Shown one piece after another: positions 15,731 to 25,696 of a stretch of DNA of 64,000 nucleotides; positions within the stretch are counted from its first letter, which is position 1, and every line of letters begins with the position of its first letter. The stretch covers positions 806,001-870,000 of the forward strand of contig CAVZPR010000001.1 in NCBI GenBank assembly GCA_963777285.1. Direction: 5' to 3'. The notes beneath the pieces are model-generated. The model saw nothing but the letters and a program-made list of their open reading frames with translations. It ran no database searches and was not told where the DNA came from. Both the position numbers and the translations under genes were made by a program. The stretch is from JAFARE01 sp963777285. GTDB lineage: Bacteria; Chloroflexota; Dormibacteria; Aeolococcales; Aeolococcaceae.

Positions 15731-16714
15731 ATGGAGACTCCGAACGTGACCGAATCCGGCTCGACGCGAGACAGCGTCACCGCGCCCCACCGCATTCTCG
15801 TGGTGGGTGCACCGCGGTCAGGCACGTCCTGGCTGGGGTATGCGATGGCGCGCGCGCGTGGCGCACGTTTCTACTACGAGCCGGACGACATCAACGCGAC
15901 GCGCACCGTCAGCCGCCCTGCGGGGCGGCTGGGCTTCGGGCCCTATCCCGTCATCGATCCCGGCGAGGACGACAACCCGTTCACGCCCGTCTGGGACATG
16001 GCTTTTTCCGGACGGCTGCCGCGCGTCGAGTCGAAGCCGATGCTGCTCGCCGCGCGTGTCGCGCTGCGCGTGCCGCGCTCAGTGCGCGATCCGATGGTGC
16101 ACCGCGCCGCGGCAGTCGCCGCGCGAATACCGTCACGTCGCCGCTGGGCGATCGTCAAGACGATATACGCAACCTTCAGCCTGGACTGGCTGCTCGACCG
16201 CTACCGGCCGCAGGTCGTCGCCATCCAGCGCAACCCGCTGAACGTGGTGTCGAGCTGGAGACAGCTGCGCATCCCCTACTTCGACCTGGCCACTCGACCC
16301 GCCATCCGCAAGCGGTACCTCGATCCGCTCGGCATCGGCGCGCCGCGCGCCGATGAGTTCGAGGTGTCACGCATCGCGTGGCACGTGGGGCTTCTCACGC
16401 ACGCGCTCAGCGAGAGCGTCGAGCGCCACCCGGAGACACTCGTCGTCACCCACGAGGACCTCTGTCGCGAACCGGTGCACCGGATCCGAGGTGTGTTCGA
16501 TCGCCTGGGTCTGGACTGGACCGACGACGTCGAACGTTTCCTGGACAACAACAACCGCCCCGGGGAGGGGCTGCGCCCGGTGCGCGTGACCAAGGACCAA
16601 CCCGACCGCTGGCGCGAGCGGCTGTCCGACAAGGAGGTGGACGAGATCCACAACGTGCTCGAGGCCTTTCCGCGTCGAGGTTGGATTCGAATGCCGGACA
16701 GCGCGAGCGCATGA
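15731..16714 (+). CDS. sulfotransferase (first of three)
   Basis: A 327-residue PAPS-dependent sulfotransferase-like protein. The 5'-phosphosulfate loop is LVVGAPRSGTSWLGYAM (about residue 24), and the 3'-phosphate-binding Arg/Ser lie in IQRNPLNVVSSWRQL (about residue 160). Later conserved pieces are THEDLCREPVHRI and NNRPGEG. There is no signal peptide or membrane segment, so it should act in the cytoplasm on a lipid-linked sugar or other precursor. It is closely related along its full length to the protein encoded at 26466-27446, including the shared ending GWIRMP/GWVRPP. It sits between two sugar-transfer genes, 30 nt after the GT fusion. Confidence 0.83.
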   Translation: METPNVTESGSTRDSVTAPHRILVVGAPRSGTSWLGYAMARARGARFYYEPDDINATRTVSRPAGRLGFGPYPVIDPGEDDNPFTPVWDMAFSGRLPRVESKPMLLAARVALRVPRSVRDPMVHRAAAVAARIPSRRRWAIVKTIYATFSLDWLLDRYRPQVVAIQRNPLNVVSSWRQLRIPYFDLATRPAIRKRYLDPLGIGAPRADEFEVSRIAWHVGLLTHALSESVERHPETLVVTHEDLCREPVHRIRGVFDRLGLDWTDDVERFLDNNNRPGEGLRPVRVTKDQPDRWRERLSDKEVDEIHNVLEAFPRRGWIRMPDSASA

Positions 16715-16744
16715 GGTCACTCGACCAGGAGGGGGCAGACATCC

Positions 16745-19700
16745 GTGGCTGACGCAACTCCTGCCGTCAGCGGCGGGCTGGGTGCGCGCCTGCGGCGCCG
16801 CACGCAGTGGATGGTCGACCGTCCGATTGTCACGGCGGCAATCCTTGCGATCGCGGGCGTTCTGGTGCGCCAGGCGTGGGTCTTCAGCACCGCCTCGCTG
16901 GCCTCAGGCGACTGGTCGTTTCGCGACCGTCCGCGCCTGCTCACCTATTTCCCCTGGCCGTCGCTCTGGGATCCGAACCTCGGCCCCGGCGGCGTGAGCC
17001 GCTTCCTCGCGGCCTTCCGCTTCCCCGTCTACGCCGTGTCCGGAGCGCTCGCCTGGCTCGGCGCGAACTGGAATCTCATCGAGCGCGCCGAGTACTTCGT
17101 CCCGCTGGCGATCCTCCTGCCCGTCGCCGGGTGGCTGCTGGCGCGCGAGGTCATGGGTCGCACGCGGTGGACGCTGCTGGCGCCCGTGCTCCTGCTGGGC
17201 AACACGTACTTCATTCTGGAAGGCAACACCGAACCGCCACTCGCGCTCGCCGAAGCGATCAGCCTGCTGGCGCTCATGGGTTTCATCCGGGCGATGCGGC
17301 AGCGGTCCCTCGGCTGGGCGCTGATCACCGCGCTGCTCCTCGGAGTGACGACCGCCTTCGACATCCGCGCCGCCTACCTGATCCTCGTGGTGATGGCGAT
17401 GTACTTCGTGGTGCTGGCGTTGATGAGCCGCGACTGGCGCCTGCTGGGGCGTCGCGCCTTCCTGGGCTCCGTCACAGTGATGTCGTTCGCGGCGACGCAG
17501 GCCTTCTGGATCGTCCCGCTGCTGACGTACCACGGCAACGCCGGCCTGCCGACGCCGCCGGCGCCCGACTTCAAGATCCTCACCGTCGGTCACGGACTCG
17601 CGGGTGCCGCCTCGGGATGGACCGGCGGAGAGCCGGCGCCGTTCACCCAGGCGCCGTTGAACCCGCTCTTCATGATCCTGCCACTTTTGGCACTTTCACC
17701 GCTGCTCGCCCGCCGGCGGCTGTCGCCTGCGATCGTCACGCTGAGCATCGCCGCCGTGTGCTTCGCGCTCTTCGCCAACACCGACAACGCCCCGCTGGGC
17801 GGCCTGTACGACTGGATGTACGCGCACATCCCCGGGTGGAACCTCTTCCGCGAGGGCTCCAAGTTCCTCTACGTCGTTGGATTCTCCTACTCGATCCTCA
17901 TCCCCACCGCGCTGCGCATGGGCTTCGCGGGCGCTGCGGCGACACCGCATCGCAGGCGCGGGCTGCTGCTCCGCAGCGGCGCCAGCCTCGCGCTGGCCGG
18001 CGTCGTGGCACTGAGCTGCTGGACGGTCACGGTGCTGGAGACAGGACAGCTCGAACTCGACGTCGCGACCGACCCCCGAACCGGCGTCGTTCACAACTCT
18101 GTCGTCGATGCTCGCGCAGGACCAACGGCCGGGAGCGGTGCTCTGGTTCGGCAACCCGGTGACCAAGGAGGGCCTGCGGCGACACACCTTCCTGGTGGCG
18201 TCGTCGGCGCACCCCGACGTGAACCTGTCGGGGCGCTACAACGCGCTGACGGACGTCGTGCAGCGCGACCCCTTCCAGCTCTTCTGCGGCGACTCCGGAA
18301 TCCCCTACTGCTATCTCGAGCCGCAGCTCTTCTCGTACCTGGTGCACCAGAGCGGCGCCGGCTACATCGTGGTGCCCGCCGGCATCGACGCCGGAGCCAT
18401 TCCCAACGGCATCACGCGGCTGTGGCTGCGCCAGCAGGTCTCGACCGTGTTCGGCGCACCCACGCTGTTGGGCAGTGGGGACACGCAGCTGCTCGTCTGG
18501 CGTGTCGCGTCACCGAGCCCCACCGTCACCAGCGCTTCCGCGGTCGCCCTCGTCGACTCGGGCACCTGGGCCACCCCGCTGGCGCTGCCGGCGCTGCAGG
18601 CGCTCGGCCTGCCCGCGGTGTACCGCCAGACGTTCGACAAGAGCCACTATCCCGCGGCGCCGGCCTCGGTGCCGGACAGCATCAGGGTCCTGCCCCGCGT
18701 CGCCACGGGTTGTCAGGGTTCGTCTGCGGCGACGGTGGCCGTCATGGCGCGGAGCACGCTGCCATCGCTCACCGTGAACGTTGCCGGCACAAAGCAGACG
18801 CTGTCCGCCCTTGCTCCGAGCACGCGCGTCCCCGGGTGGAGCTTCTACGGCCCGATTCAGGTCTCGGCCGGCACCACCTCGATCTCGGCACCGGCGACGA
18901 CGCAGCTCGGTCCCTGCGTCGCATGGTCACCGCTGACCGCGAGCGCGCTGCAGGGAAGCGCCACGCTGCTTTCCGCGACCGTGGCCTCGAACGGCGAGCG
19001 GATCACCGCGCCTTCCGCCGCCGGACCATGGATCGAGCTGCACCGCTACTACGACCAGGGCTGGCTGCTCGATCAGCACCACGCCACCGCCGTCGGCGAC
19101 GGCATCTTCAACCTGTATCACGTCGGCGCCAAGTCCCAGAGCTCGCTGTCATTTCTGTACAGCACACTGCCGTACGAGCGCATCGGCATCGCGGCGTCGG
19201 TGGTCGTGCTCGTCGTCGTGGTGTTCCTCGTCGTGTGGGACCTGCGCCGCCGCCGCGTCGCCGTCCCGTCGCCGGACATCGATCCTCTCCTTTACCCGTC
19301 GGCCGCGGCGCGCTGGATCGCGGCGGTCGGCATGGCGATGCTGGCGTTCACCGCGGCTGCGGTGACGTGGAACTGGTTCGGGGTGCCGTCGATCATTCCC
19401 GCCGCCGGTTTCGCACCGGACCCGTACGACCTCGACGTGGGCTATGGCGTCACCGCCGTGGGCATCCTGCTTCTCTCCCTGGTGGTGCGGCTGGCGCTGC
19501 ACCTGGTGGGTGTGCACGAGCGCGCGGCCCGAATCCGCTGGACGCGCGCACCGCTGCGCCTGGGGGCTCCCGCCACGATGATCGCGGTTGCGCTGCTGCT
19601 GACGTCGTGCGCGCGCCCACCTGATTCGCTGCAGAACATGCTGCAGACGGGACCGAGCGGGTCCAGCAGCAGCCTCGAAGGGGGCACCCTGAGCGACGCC

Positions 19701-20606
19701 CTCGTCGCGCGCGCATCCCACGAAGCACAGCGCTGCATCGGCGACTACACGCAGGCCCTGGGCGACTTCCCGGATCTCGCGGCTGCCTACGCGGGCAGGG
19801 CAACGTGCTATCTCCGCGGCGGCAAGAACGCTCCCGCGGCGGTCCACGACTTCACACAGGCGCTCGCGTTCAATCCTGCGCGGACGGATCTGCTGCTCGC
19901 GAGGGCCGCGGCGCAGCGACAGTCGGGAGATGTCGCTGCCGCGCTGGCCGGCTACGAGCAGGCCGCCACGCTCCCGGCGGCCTCGCCGGTGCAGCAGCTC
20001 GTGGCCATCGACGGCATGATCGGCCTGTTCGACACCGCACAGGCGCTGGCCACGTACCAGCAGGTGGAACCGCGCAACCCATCCGCCTCGGCCTTGCACC
20101 TCGCCCGCGCCGACATCGCGACGGCGACCGGCGACGACGCCACCGCACAGGTCGAGCTGGACACGGCGCTGAGGCTGGCGACAACCAAGCGGGAGCTCGC
20201 GCTCGTCCGAGCGCGCCTGTGCCGCCGCGACGTGTTGCTGCACGGCTTTCAGCAGGCGATGAGCGACTGCTCCCTGGCCGCTCAGCTCAGCAACCGGCCC
20301 TCCAGCGTGTACGACGACCTCTCCGCGGCGGAGCTCGGCCTTGGCAATCCGACGGCAGCCCTGGTCGACATCGATGCCGCGATCGGCGCGTGGGTTGGTG
20401 GCGCCGGTCAGTTCGCACAGCCCACGGGAGTGGACGGCATCGGCCTGTCGTCCCTGTACGTGGCACGCGGGTGGATCGAGGTGCAGCTGAACCAGAGCGC
20501 CGCGGCAGTACGAGATTTCCAGCTGGCGATTGCGGTGCTGCCGACGCTCGCACCCGACTCCCGCGCTCTCATCCGCGCCGACATCCTCACAGCGCAAACG
20601 GACTGA
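16745..20606 (+). CDS. large polytopic membrane protein (GT-C-like) fused to a TPR domain; single-base frameshift near 18070
   Basis: Two overlapping frames together encode one protein of about 1286 residues. From the GTG at 16745 (after GGAGGGGG) come about 440 residues with many membrane helices and long loops, resembling GT-C transferases such as AftD-like enzymes. At the C5 run at 18071-18075 the frame must move by one base; with one C removed the join reads ATDPEPASFTTLSSM. The continuation holds beta-rich extracytoplasmic segments and two more membrane helices. An in-frame lipobox-like LLLTSC then appears near 19604, followed by about 300 residues of tetratricopeptide repeats. An in-frame ATG at 19578 could start a separate TPR lipoprotein. 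The role in surface-glycan assembly is inferred from neighbours. Confidence 0.72.
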
Positions 20607-20619
20607 CGGCGCGCGCCAC

Positions 20620-21633
20620 GTGCCTCAGTCCGTCTCGGCGGTCATCACCAACTACAACGGTGGCGAGGACCTCATTCGCTGCCTGGCGTCGCTGCGCGGG
20701 CAGGATCACATCCTCGAGGTGCTGCTCGTCGACAACGCGTCGGTCGACGGCTCGCTGGGCCGCGCCATGGAGTTGTTTCCCGAAGTCACGCCGGTGCCGG
20801 ACACGGTCAACCGAGGGGTGGCCGGCGCGCGCAATCGCGGCGCGGCGTGGGCGCGCGGCGACATCCTGCTGTTTCTCGACCACGACGTCGTGCTGCACGC
20901 CGGCTGCGTCGATGCCCTGGTCGCGGCACTGGATGAACGCGAAGGCGTGGTCGGTCCGGCGCTGCGCACCTTCACGACGGGGGATGTGGAGACGGGCGCG
21001 ACCATGGACATTCTCGGCCACGCACGGGGAATCAAGGCTCCGGCGGCACCGCCGTTCTTCATCAACGGCGCCGTGTTCGCGACGCAGCGCACGCTGTTCC
21101 AGCGGCTCGGTGGGTTCGACCAGCGCTTCTTCTACACCGAGGAGGACGTCGACTACTGCTGGCGCGTTCTGCTGATGGGCGGCACCGTCGCGTCGATACC
21201 GGCGGCGCGGGCCGACCATGTCGGCGGCGGCTCGACACCGGGCGGCTACGTGCGCAGCGGCCGCATCGAGACCACCGACTTCCGCGTCCTGCTCCGGGAG
21301 CGCTACACGCTGGCGGTGCTCCTGAAGTGCGCTCCCGCCTCGTGGCTGCCGTGGCTCGTCCCCGCCTACGTCGCCAAGACCGTGGTGGTCGCGGCCGTCG
21401 CGCTCAGCATGGGAAGACCCCGCCTCGCCGTGGCGGTGCTGGGCGGCCTGGGATGGAACGTGTCCCAGCTTTGGGCCACGCTGCGGCTGCGCCACGCCAT
21501 CCCCCGGACGGTACTTGGGGAATCGGAGGCCGTGCGGCGGATGCACCGCGGCCTCATCATGCTCGACCTGGTGCGCCGGCACGGACTGCCGCGCTTCGTC
21601 GACCGCACCTCGGGCGTCACGCAGGCGCGATGA
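20620..21633 (+). CDS. family 2 glycosyltransferase
   Basis: About 337 residues from the GTG at 20620, 13 nt after the preceding stop; the frame is open further upstream, but that part overlaps the TPR gene. The GT2 hallmarks are complete: SAVITNYNGGEDLIRCLASL at the start, VDNASVDGS, NRGVAGARNRGAAWARGD, the DXD-type LFLDHDVVLH and the late FYTEEDVDYCWRV. The C-terminal third has hydrophobic stretches (WLPWLVPAYVAKTVVVAAVALSM in outline) that suggest membrane association. This is the rhamnosyl/galactofuranosyl-type layout common in cell-surface polysaccharide loci. Unlike the N-terminal domain encoded at 13.4 kb, its catalytic residues look intact. Confidence 0.87.
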   Translation: MPQSVSAVITNYNGGEDLIRCLASLRGQDHILEVLLVDNASVDGSLGRAMELFPEVTPVPDTVNRGVAGARNRGAAWARGDILLFLDHDVVLHAGCVDALVAALDEREGVVGPALRTFTTGDVETGATMDILGHARGIKAPAAPPFFINGAVFATQRTLFQRLGGFDQRFFYTEEDVDYCWRVLLMGGTVASIPAARADHVGGGSTPGGYVRSGRIETTDFRVLLRERYTLAVLLKCAPASWLPWLVPAYVAKTVVVAAVALSMGRPRLAVAVLGGLGWNVSQLWATLRLRHAIPRTVLGESEAVRRMHRGLIMLDLVRRHGLPRFVDRTSGVTQAR

Positions 21634-21726
21634 GTTGCGGCGCCCGCCGTCCGGGTCGGACCTCCGTGACGGGAGCGTTGCAACGCATCCGACACCGTCG
21701 CGCGAATTGATGCGACCTTGCCCGGC

Positions 21727-23184
21727 ATGCCGGGAGGAATCAGCGCCGCTGCACGCATGGCGGCGGCGGCGGGCGTCGTCTGCGCGGCCGGAGCCGCGGC
21801 CACGATTGCGGCTGCGCATGCCGGGGCGCCTACCCAGGGGCGTGCAGCGACACCCGTGGCGGCGGCGAGTGCGCGGCTTTCCGACGCTCCGCGGGGCTCG
21901 CTCGCGGGGCGCCAGCAGGTCGCCGCGGCGGCGGCCCCCATCCGGCCGGCGCCGCACACGACCCGGACCACGCACACGGCAAGAGCCGCAACAAGCGACA
22001 GCGCACCGTCATCGCTGCCCCAGCCGGTCACCGACGTCACCGCGTACGGAGCGGTGGGTGACGGCCACACCGACAGTGGCGCGGCGGTGCGGGCGGCCAT
22101 GACCGCCGCCGAAAAGGTGGGCGGCACCCTCTACTTCCCCGCCGGCCACTACCTGCTCAGCGCGGCCACCTCAGGCGGCGCCTTCAGCACCCCGGCAGGC
22201 GGCCGCCCCCTGACCATCGCCGGGGACAGCGCCGCCACCTCGGTGGTCACCGGGCTCACCAACGGCGCTCCGGTGCTGGGCCTGCGCAGCGACCACGTCA
22301 CCGTGCAGGACCTGACCATCGACGCCCAGTCGCACGACCTGGGCGCCTCCATCTATCTGATCGCCAACTACAACACCATCCAGCGCTGCTCGCTGCTGGG
22401 CGGCAGCCACTTCTTCGGCGTCTACGCGGCCGGCGACGCCAGCGGCGTCAACGGCAACACCGGCAACCAGCTGCTCGACGACACCATCAGCGACCGCACC
22501 CAGATGCCGCTGGGCGACGGCATCTCCTGGTCGTATCAGCACAACAGCCTGATCCAGAACATCGACCACACCGGCTCCCGGCTGGCGCTGTACCGGGACA
22601 CCAACGTCACGGTCGACGGATACACGTACCACCCTGGCGCGGACGCGCAGGTCGACCAGGGATTCTGGATCACGCCTCAGTCCAGCGGCATCACCATCGA
22701 CAACTTCACGACGTACGGCAACGGCGGTGTCATGAGCGCCAACGGCGGCCAGTACACGACGAACGTGACCATCGACAACGAGGTGTTCCTGGGCACGGGA
22801 GGCCAGCTGCGCATCGACGGCGTGGACGGGCTCACCATCAGCGGCTGCTCCCTGGGCACGTCGAACAGCATCGAGTTCGCCGCAACCGTCCCGGTGCACA
22901 ACGTGGTCATCGAGCGGTGCGCCGCGCTCCCGATGGTGCGGTTCTGGGACACCTCGTCGGTACAGGTCGAGTTCGACTACGACACCTTCACGCCGGCGAG
23001 GCCCTCAGGCGGCGGCACAGCCGCGACCTTCGTCAGCTACGCGGGAGGCACCGGCGTCACCTTCACCGTCACCGGGGGCATCTGGCAGAACGCCGCCGGC
23101 GGCTTCGCGACCGGACAGATGACCTACACGGTGCACGGCCTGGGCAATTACTCCGGCTGGATGGAGACGCCCCCAGACCCCTAG
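21727..23184 (+). CDS. secreted right-handed beta-helix protein (pectate lyase superfamily), paralogue A
   Basis: About 485 residues. The start is uncertain: TTG 21718, ATG 21727 and ATG 21757 are in frame, and the last gives the neatest signal peptide (MAAAAGVVCAAGAAATIAAA). An Ala-rich linker leads to a beta-helix domain opening with VTDVTAYGAVGDGHTDSGAA and LYFPAGHYLL. About ten coils follow, including DLTIDAQSHDLGASIYLIA, MPLGDGISWSYQHNSLI, TGSRLALYRDT and TTYGNGGVMSANGGQY. The fold is shared with polysaccharide lyases, epimerases and tailspikes; catalytic residues are not identifiable. Positions 22011-22601 are almost identical to the gene at 46831-48657. Its place in the locus suggests action on, or binding of, the surface glycan. 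Confidence 0.82.
   Translation: MPGGISAAARMAAAAGVVCAAGAAATIAAAHAGAPTQGRAATPVAAASARLSDAPRGSLAGRQQVAAAAAPIRPAPHTTRTTHTARAATSDSAPSSLPQPVTDVTAYGAVGDGHTDSGAAVRAAMTAAEKVGGTLYFPAGHYLLSAATSGGAFSTPAGGRPLTIAGDSAATSVVTGLTNGAPVLGLRSDHVTVQDLTIDAQSHDLGASIYLIANYNTIQRCSLLGGSHFFGVYAAGDASGVNGNTGNQLLDDTISDRTQMPLGDGISWSYQHNSLIQNIDHTGSRLALYRDTNVTVDGYTYHPGADAQVDQGFWITPQSSGITIDNFTTYGNGGVMSANGGQYTTNVTIDNEVFLGTGGQLRIDGVDGLTISGCSLGTSNSIEFAATVPVHNVVIERCAALPMVRFWDTSSVQVEFDYDTFTPARPSGGGTAATFVSYAGGTGVTFTVTGGIWQNAAGGFATGQMTYTVHGLGNYSGWMETPPDP
22011..22601 (+). repeat. 591-bp inverted repeat, arm 1
   Basis: This segment of beta-helix gene A matches the reverse complement of 47378-47968 without gaps and with about five substitutions by my reading (most within codons 1-40 of the shared part, one late AAC/GAC change). 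The flanking parts of the two genes are clearly diverged, so the boundary is sharp. The pattern implies recent gene conversion or duplication. Confidence 0.85.
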
Positions 23185-23207
23185 CCCGGCTGCTACGATT
23201 GCCGTGA

Positions 23208-24449
23208 TTGACACGCCGCGTCCCTGCGGCGCACACTCGCGAGCCGAGGCGGTCGCGATGGGACGGCCGTGGAGCAAGGGGGACAGCCCTGAAGATCGGA
23301 CGGATAGGCCTATCGAGCCTGGTCGCGCTGGGTTTTGCCCTCGCATTGCCCACCGCGGCGGTGAACGCCCAGGGAACCGGCTGGACCATCCAGCCGACGC
23401 CGATGCGCGGGCAGCACTCCAACGGCACGCCCGCCGGCCTCACCTCGGTGGCGTGCTTCAGCGCGACCGACTGCATCGCCGTCGGACACGGCATCAACCG
23501 GCGGGGCTACATCGTGCCGTGGGCGGATGACTGGGACGGCAGCACGTGGGGGCACATGACGATCCCCAGCCCCAGCTCATCCACCGATGGGGAGCTGCTG
23601 GGCATGTCCTGCCCCACCACCGCGTTCTGCTTCGCGGTCGGATTCGGCACGTATCCCACCTCCGCGGCTCCGGAGAAGCCGGTTTCCGCGAAGTGGGACG
23701 GCACCACGTGGAGCGTGAACGTCGCCTTCCACCCGCCGGGTGCGGCGAGGACCGTCTTCAACGGGGTCTCCTGTGACAGCGCCACGCACTGCATGGCCGT
23801 GGGTCAGTACAGCGCCAACAGCAGCACGCTGGACACCGCGCTCAGCGAGACGTGGTCCAGCGGCACGTGGACCAAGCACCCCGCGGCAATTCCCACCGGC
23901 GCCTCAGCCACATCGTTCAATGCTGTGCTGTGCAGCGCCGCCAACGCCTGCACGGCGGTCGGCTCCTACGTGGACAGCACGAGCGACGTCCTTCCCCTGG
24001 TGGAGACGTGGAACGGCTCCAAGTGGAAGCTGCAGTCCGCCCCCGGGTCGGGACAGCTGCTCGCGCTCTCCTGCAGCGGCACGGCACCCTGCATGGCCGT
24101 CGGCTGTGCCACCGGCAACGCCGGATGCGCCGGCGGACCGCCACTGGTGGAGCTGTTCGACGGCACCAGCTGGACGGTTGGCCCGGCGCCCGACGGTGAG
24201 TACCTGCAGGGCGTGTCCTGCACCAGCGCCACGACCTGCACCGCGGTCGGACAGGCCGGCGGCTTCACCTACGCGACCGCCTGGGACGGCACCGGCTGGA
24301 CCGACCAGGCCACGCCCAACCCCAGCGGCTCCATGTCCGCGGACCTCGCCGGTGTGACCTGCCTGAGCGTCACGCAGTGCGAGGCGGTGGGCAGCTACGT
24401 GGACAGCATGGGCAATCCGTACACGCTCGCTGAGGGCTACGCCGGATGA
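23208..24449 (+). CDS. secreted seven-repeat protein (probable beta-propeller), tandem copy 1
   Basis: Up to 413 residues. The outer start is a TTG at 23208, but a CTG at 23289 with AAGGGGG a few bases upstream gives a standard signal peptide (LKIGRIGLSSLVALGFALAL, cleavage near VNAQG) and aligns with the start of copy 2. The mature protein has seven repeats of about 50 residues, each carrying a C-x5-C-x-AVG signature: CFSATDCIAVG, CPTTAFCFAVG, CDSATHCMAVG, CSAANACTAVG, CSGTAPCMAVG, CTSATTCTAVG and CLSVTQCEAVG. Seven repeats with paired Cys suggest a disulfide-stapled seven-bladed propeller, an inference. Such proteins are common in high-GC soil bacteria; the role is unknown. Confidence 0.75.
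   Translation: MTRRVPAAHTREPRRSRWDGRGARGTALKIGRIGLSSLVALGFALALPTAAVNAQGTGWTIQPTPMRGQHSNGTPAGLTSVACFSATDCIAVGHGINRRGYIVPWADDWDGSTWGHMTIPSPSSSTDGELLGMSCPTTAFCFAVGFGTYPTSAAPEKPVSAKWDGTTWSVNVAFHPPGAARTVFNGVSCDSATHCMAVGQYSANSSTLDTALSETWSSGTWTKHPAAIPTGASATSFNAVLCSAANACTAVGSYVDSTSDVLPLVETWNGSKWKLQSAPGSGQLLALSCSGTAPCMAVGCATGNAGCAGGPPLVELFDGTSWTVGPAPDGEYLQGVSCTSATTCTAVGQAGGFTYATAWDGTGWTDQATPNPSGSMSADLAGVTCLSVTQCEAVGSYVDSMGNPYTLAEGYAG
24042..24382 (+). repeat. 341-bp perfect direct repeat, copy 1
   Basis: Identical to 25199-25539 (offset 1157 bp) and covering repeats five to seven of the propeller-like protein. The first mismatches are just upstream (CAGTCCGC versus CGGTCTGC) and one base after the tract (GAG/GAA). 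The N-terminal halves of the two genes are much more diverged. Confidence 0.9.
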
Positions 24450-25606
24450 TCAATGTGAAGAGCGCGCGCGCCGCCATCGCGGGCTTGATGGCACTCGCTT
24501 GCGTGGTGGCGACGCATACCGCGCCCGTCAGCGCACAGGGCACCGGCTGGACGATTCAGGCGACCCCCGTCGCCACCCCGCCCGCCGGCCTCACGTCCGT
24601 GTCCTGTTTCAGCGCGACCGACTGCATCGCGGTGGGCTCGGACATGAACACCAAGGGTTACATCGTTCCCATCGCGGATCAGTGGGACGGCGCCAAGTGG
24701 ACGAAGATGACGGTTCCGAACCCGAAGGTCTCGGTGGACGCCGAGCTGCTCGGGATGTCGTGTCCCACCACGACATTCTGCTTCGCCGTGGGCTTCTCAA
24801 CGTACCCCTACTCGACGACGCCCGAGCTGCCGATGGCCGAGGCGTGGACGGCGGGCTCCGGTTGGAAGGCCCACCTCGGCGTGAGCCCGCCGGGGGTCGC
24901 GCGGGCCTATTTCAGCGGCGTCTCCTGCACCAGTTCGACACACTGCACCGTCGTCGGGCAGTACAGCGCCAACCACGCCAGCACACCCAACACTCCGCTG
25001 ACCGAGAACTGGTTCGGCACCGGGTGGGCGCCGAAGACCGCCCCCATGCCGTCCGGCGCCACATCAGCGCTGCTCGACAGCGTGGTGTGCAGCAGCTCCA
25101 ACGCCTGCACGGCGGTGGGCTCCTACGTGGACAGCACGAGCGACGTCCTTCCCCTGGTGGAGACGTGGAACGGCTCCAAGTGGAGCCTGCGGTCTGCTCC
25201 CGGGTCGGGACAGCTGCTCGCGCTCTCCTGCAGCGGCACGGCACCCTGCATGGCCGTCGGCTGTGCCACCGGCAACGCCGGATGCGCCGGCGGACCGCCA
25301 CTGGTGGAGCTGTTCGACGGCACCAGCTGGACGGTTGGCCCGGCGCCCGACGGTGAGTACCTGCAGGGCGTGTCCTGCACCAGCGCCACGACCTGCACCG
25401 CGGTCGGACAGGCCGGCGGCTTCACCTACGCGACCGCCTGGGACGGCACCGGCTGGACCGACCAGGCCACGCCCAACCCCAGCGGCTCCATGTCCGCGGA
25501 CCTCGCCGGTGTGACCTGCCTGAGCGTCACGCAGTGCGAAGCGGTGGGCAGCTACGTGGACAGCACCAGCGCCAAGCACACGCTGGCCGAGGTGTACGCG
25601 GGATAG
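24446..25606 (+). CDS. secreted seven-repeat protein (probable beta-propeller), tandem copy 2
   Basis: A 386-residue paralogue of the preceding gene, joined to it by a 4-nt ATGA overlap that fixes the start at 24446. The signal peptide spans about residues 1-31 (AAIAGLMALACVVATHTAPV, then SAQG). The same seven Cys-x5-Cys repeats are present; in the third the AVG is TVVG (CTSSTHCTVVG). The first half differs from copy 1 at many positions, while the second half is nearly the same at DNA level, so the pair has been partly homogenised. A downstream TACTCT box near 25647 probably begins a new transcript for the next gene. Confidence 0.8.
   Translation: MINVKSARAAIAGLMALACVVATHTAPVSAQGTGWTIQATPVATPPAGLTSVSCFSATDCIAVGSDMNTKGYIVPIADQWDGAKWTKMTVPNPKVSVDAELLGMSCPTTTFCFAVGFSTYPYSTTPELPMAEAWTAGSGWKAHLGVSPPGVARAYFSGVSCTSSTHCTVVGQYSANHASTPNTPLTENWFGTGWAPKTAPMPSGATSALLDSVVCSSSNACTAVGSYVDSTSDVLPLVETWNGSKWSLRSAPGSGQLLALSCSGTAPCMAVGCATGNAGCAGGPPLVELFDGTSWTVGPAPDGEYLQGVSCTSATTCTAVGQAGGFTYATAWDGTGWTDQATPNPSGSMSADLAGVTCLSVTQCEAVGSYVDSTSAKHTLAEVYAG
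25199..25539 (+). repeat. 341-bp perfect direct repeat, copy 2
   Basis: Second copy of the tract at 24042-24382, in the same orientation and the same reading frame. Recombination between the copies would delete 1157 bp and leave one fused in-frame gene. Confidence 0.9.
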
Positions 25607-25696
25607 CGCTGTCCCATCGCGCGGCTGTGCGCAGCCTGCGGTCGCGTACTCTTGCGCGCGAGGTGTTTCCAAACATGGCTGCACGTGCAGTGAACG

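Noticed and set aside
18110..19624. Continuation of the 16745 frame to its stop at 19624
   Set aside because: After about 18075 this frame is Arg/Pro-rich noise, while the neighbouring frame continues the membrane protein.
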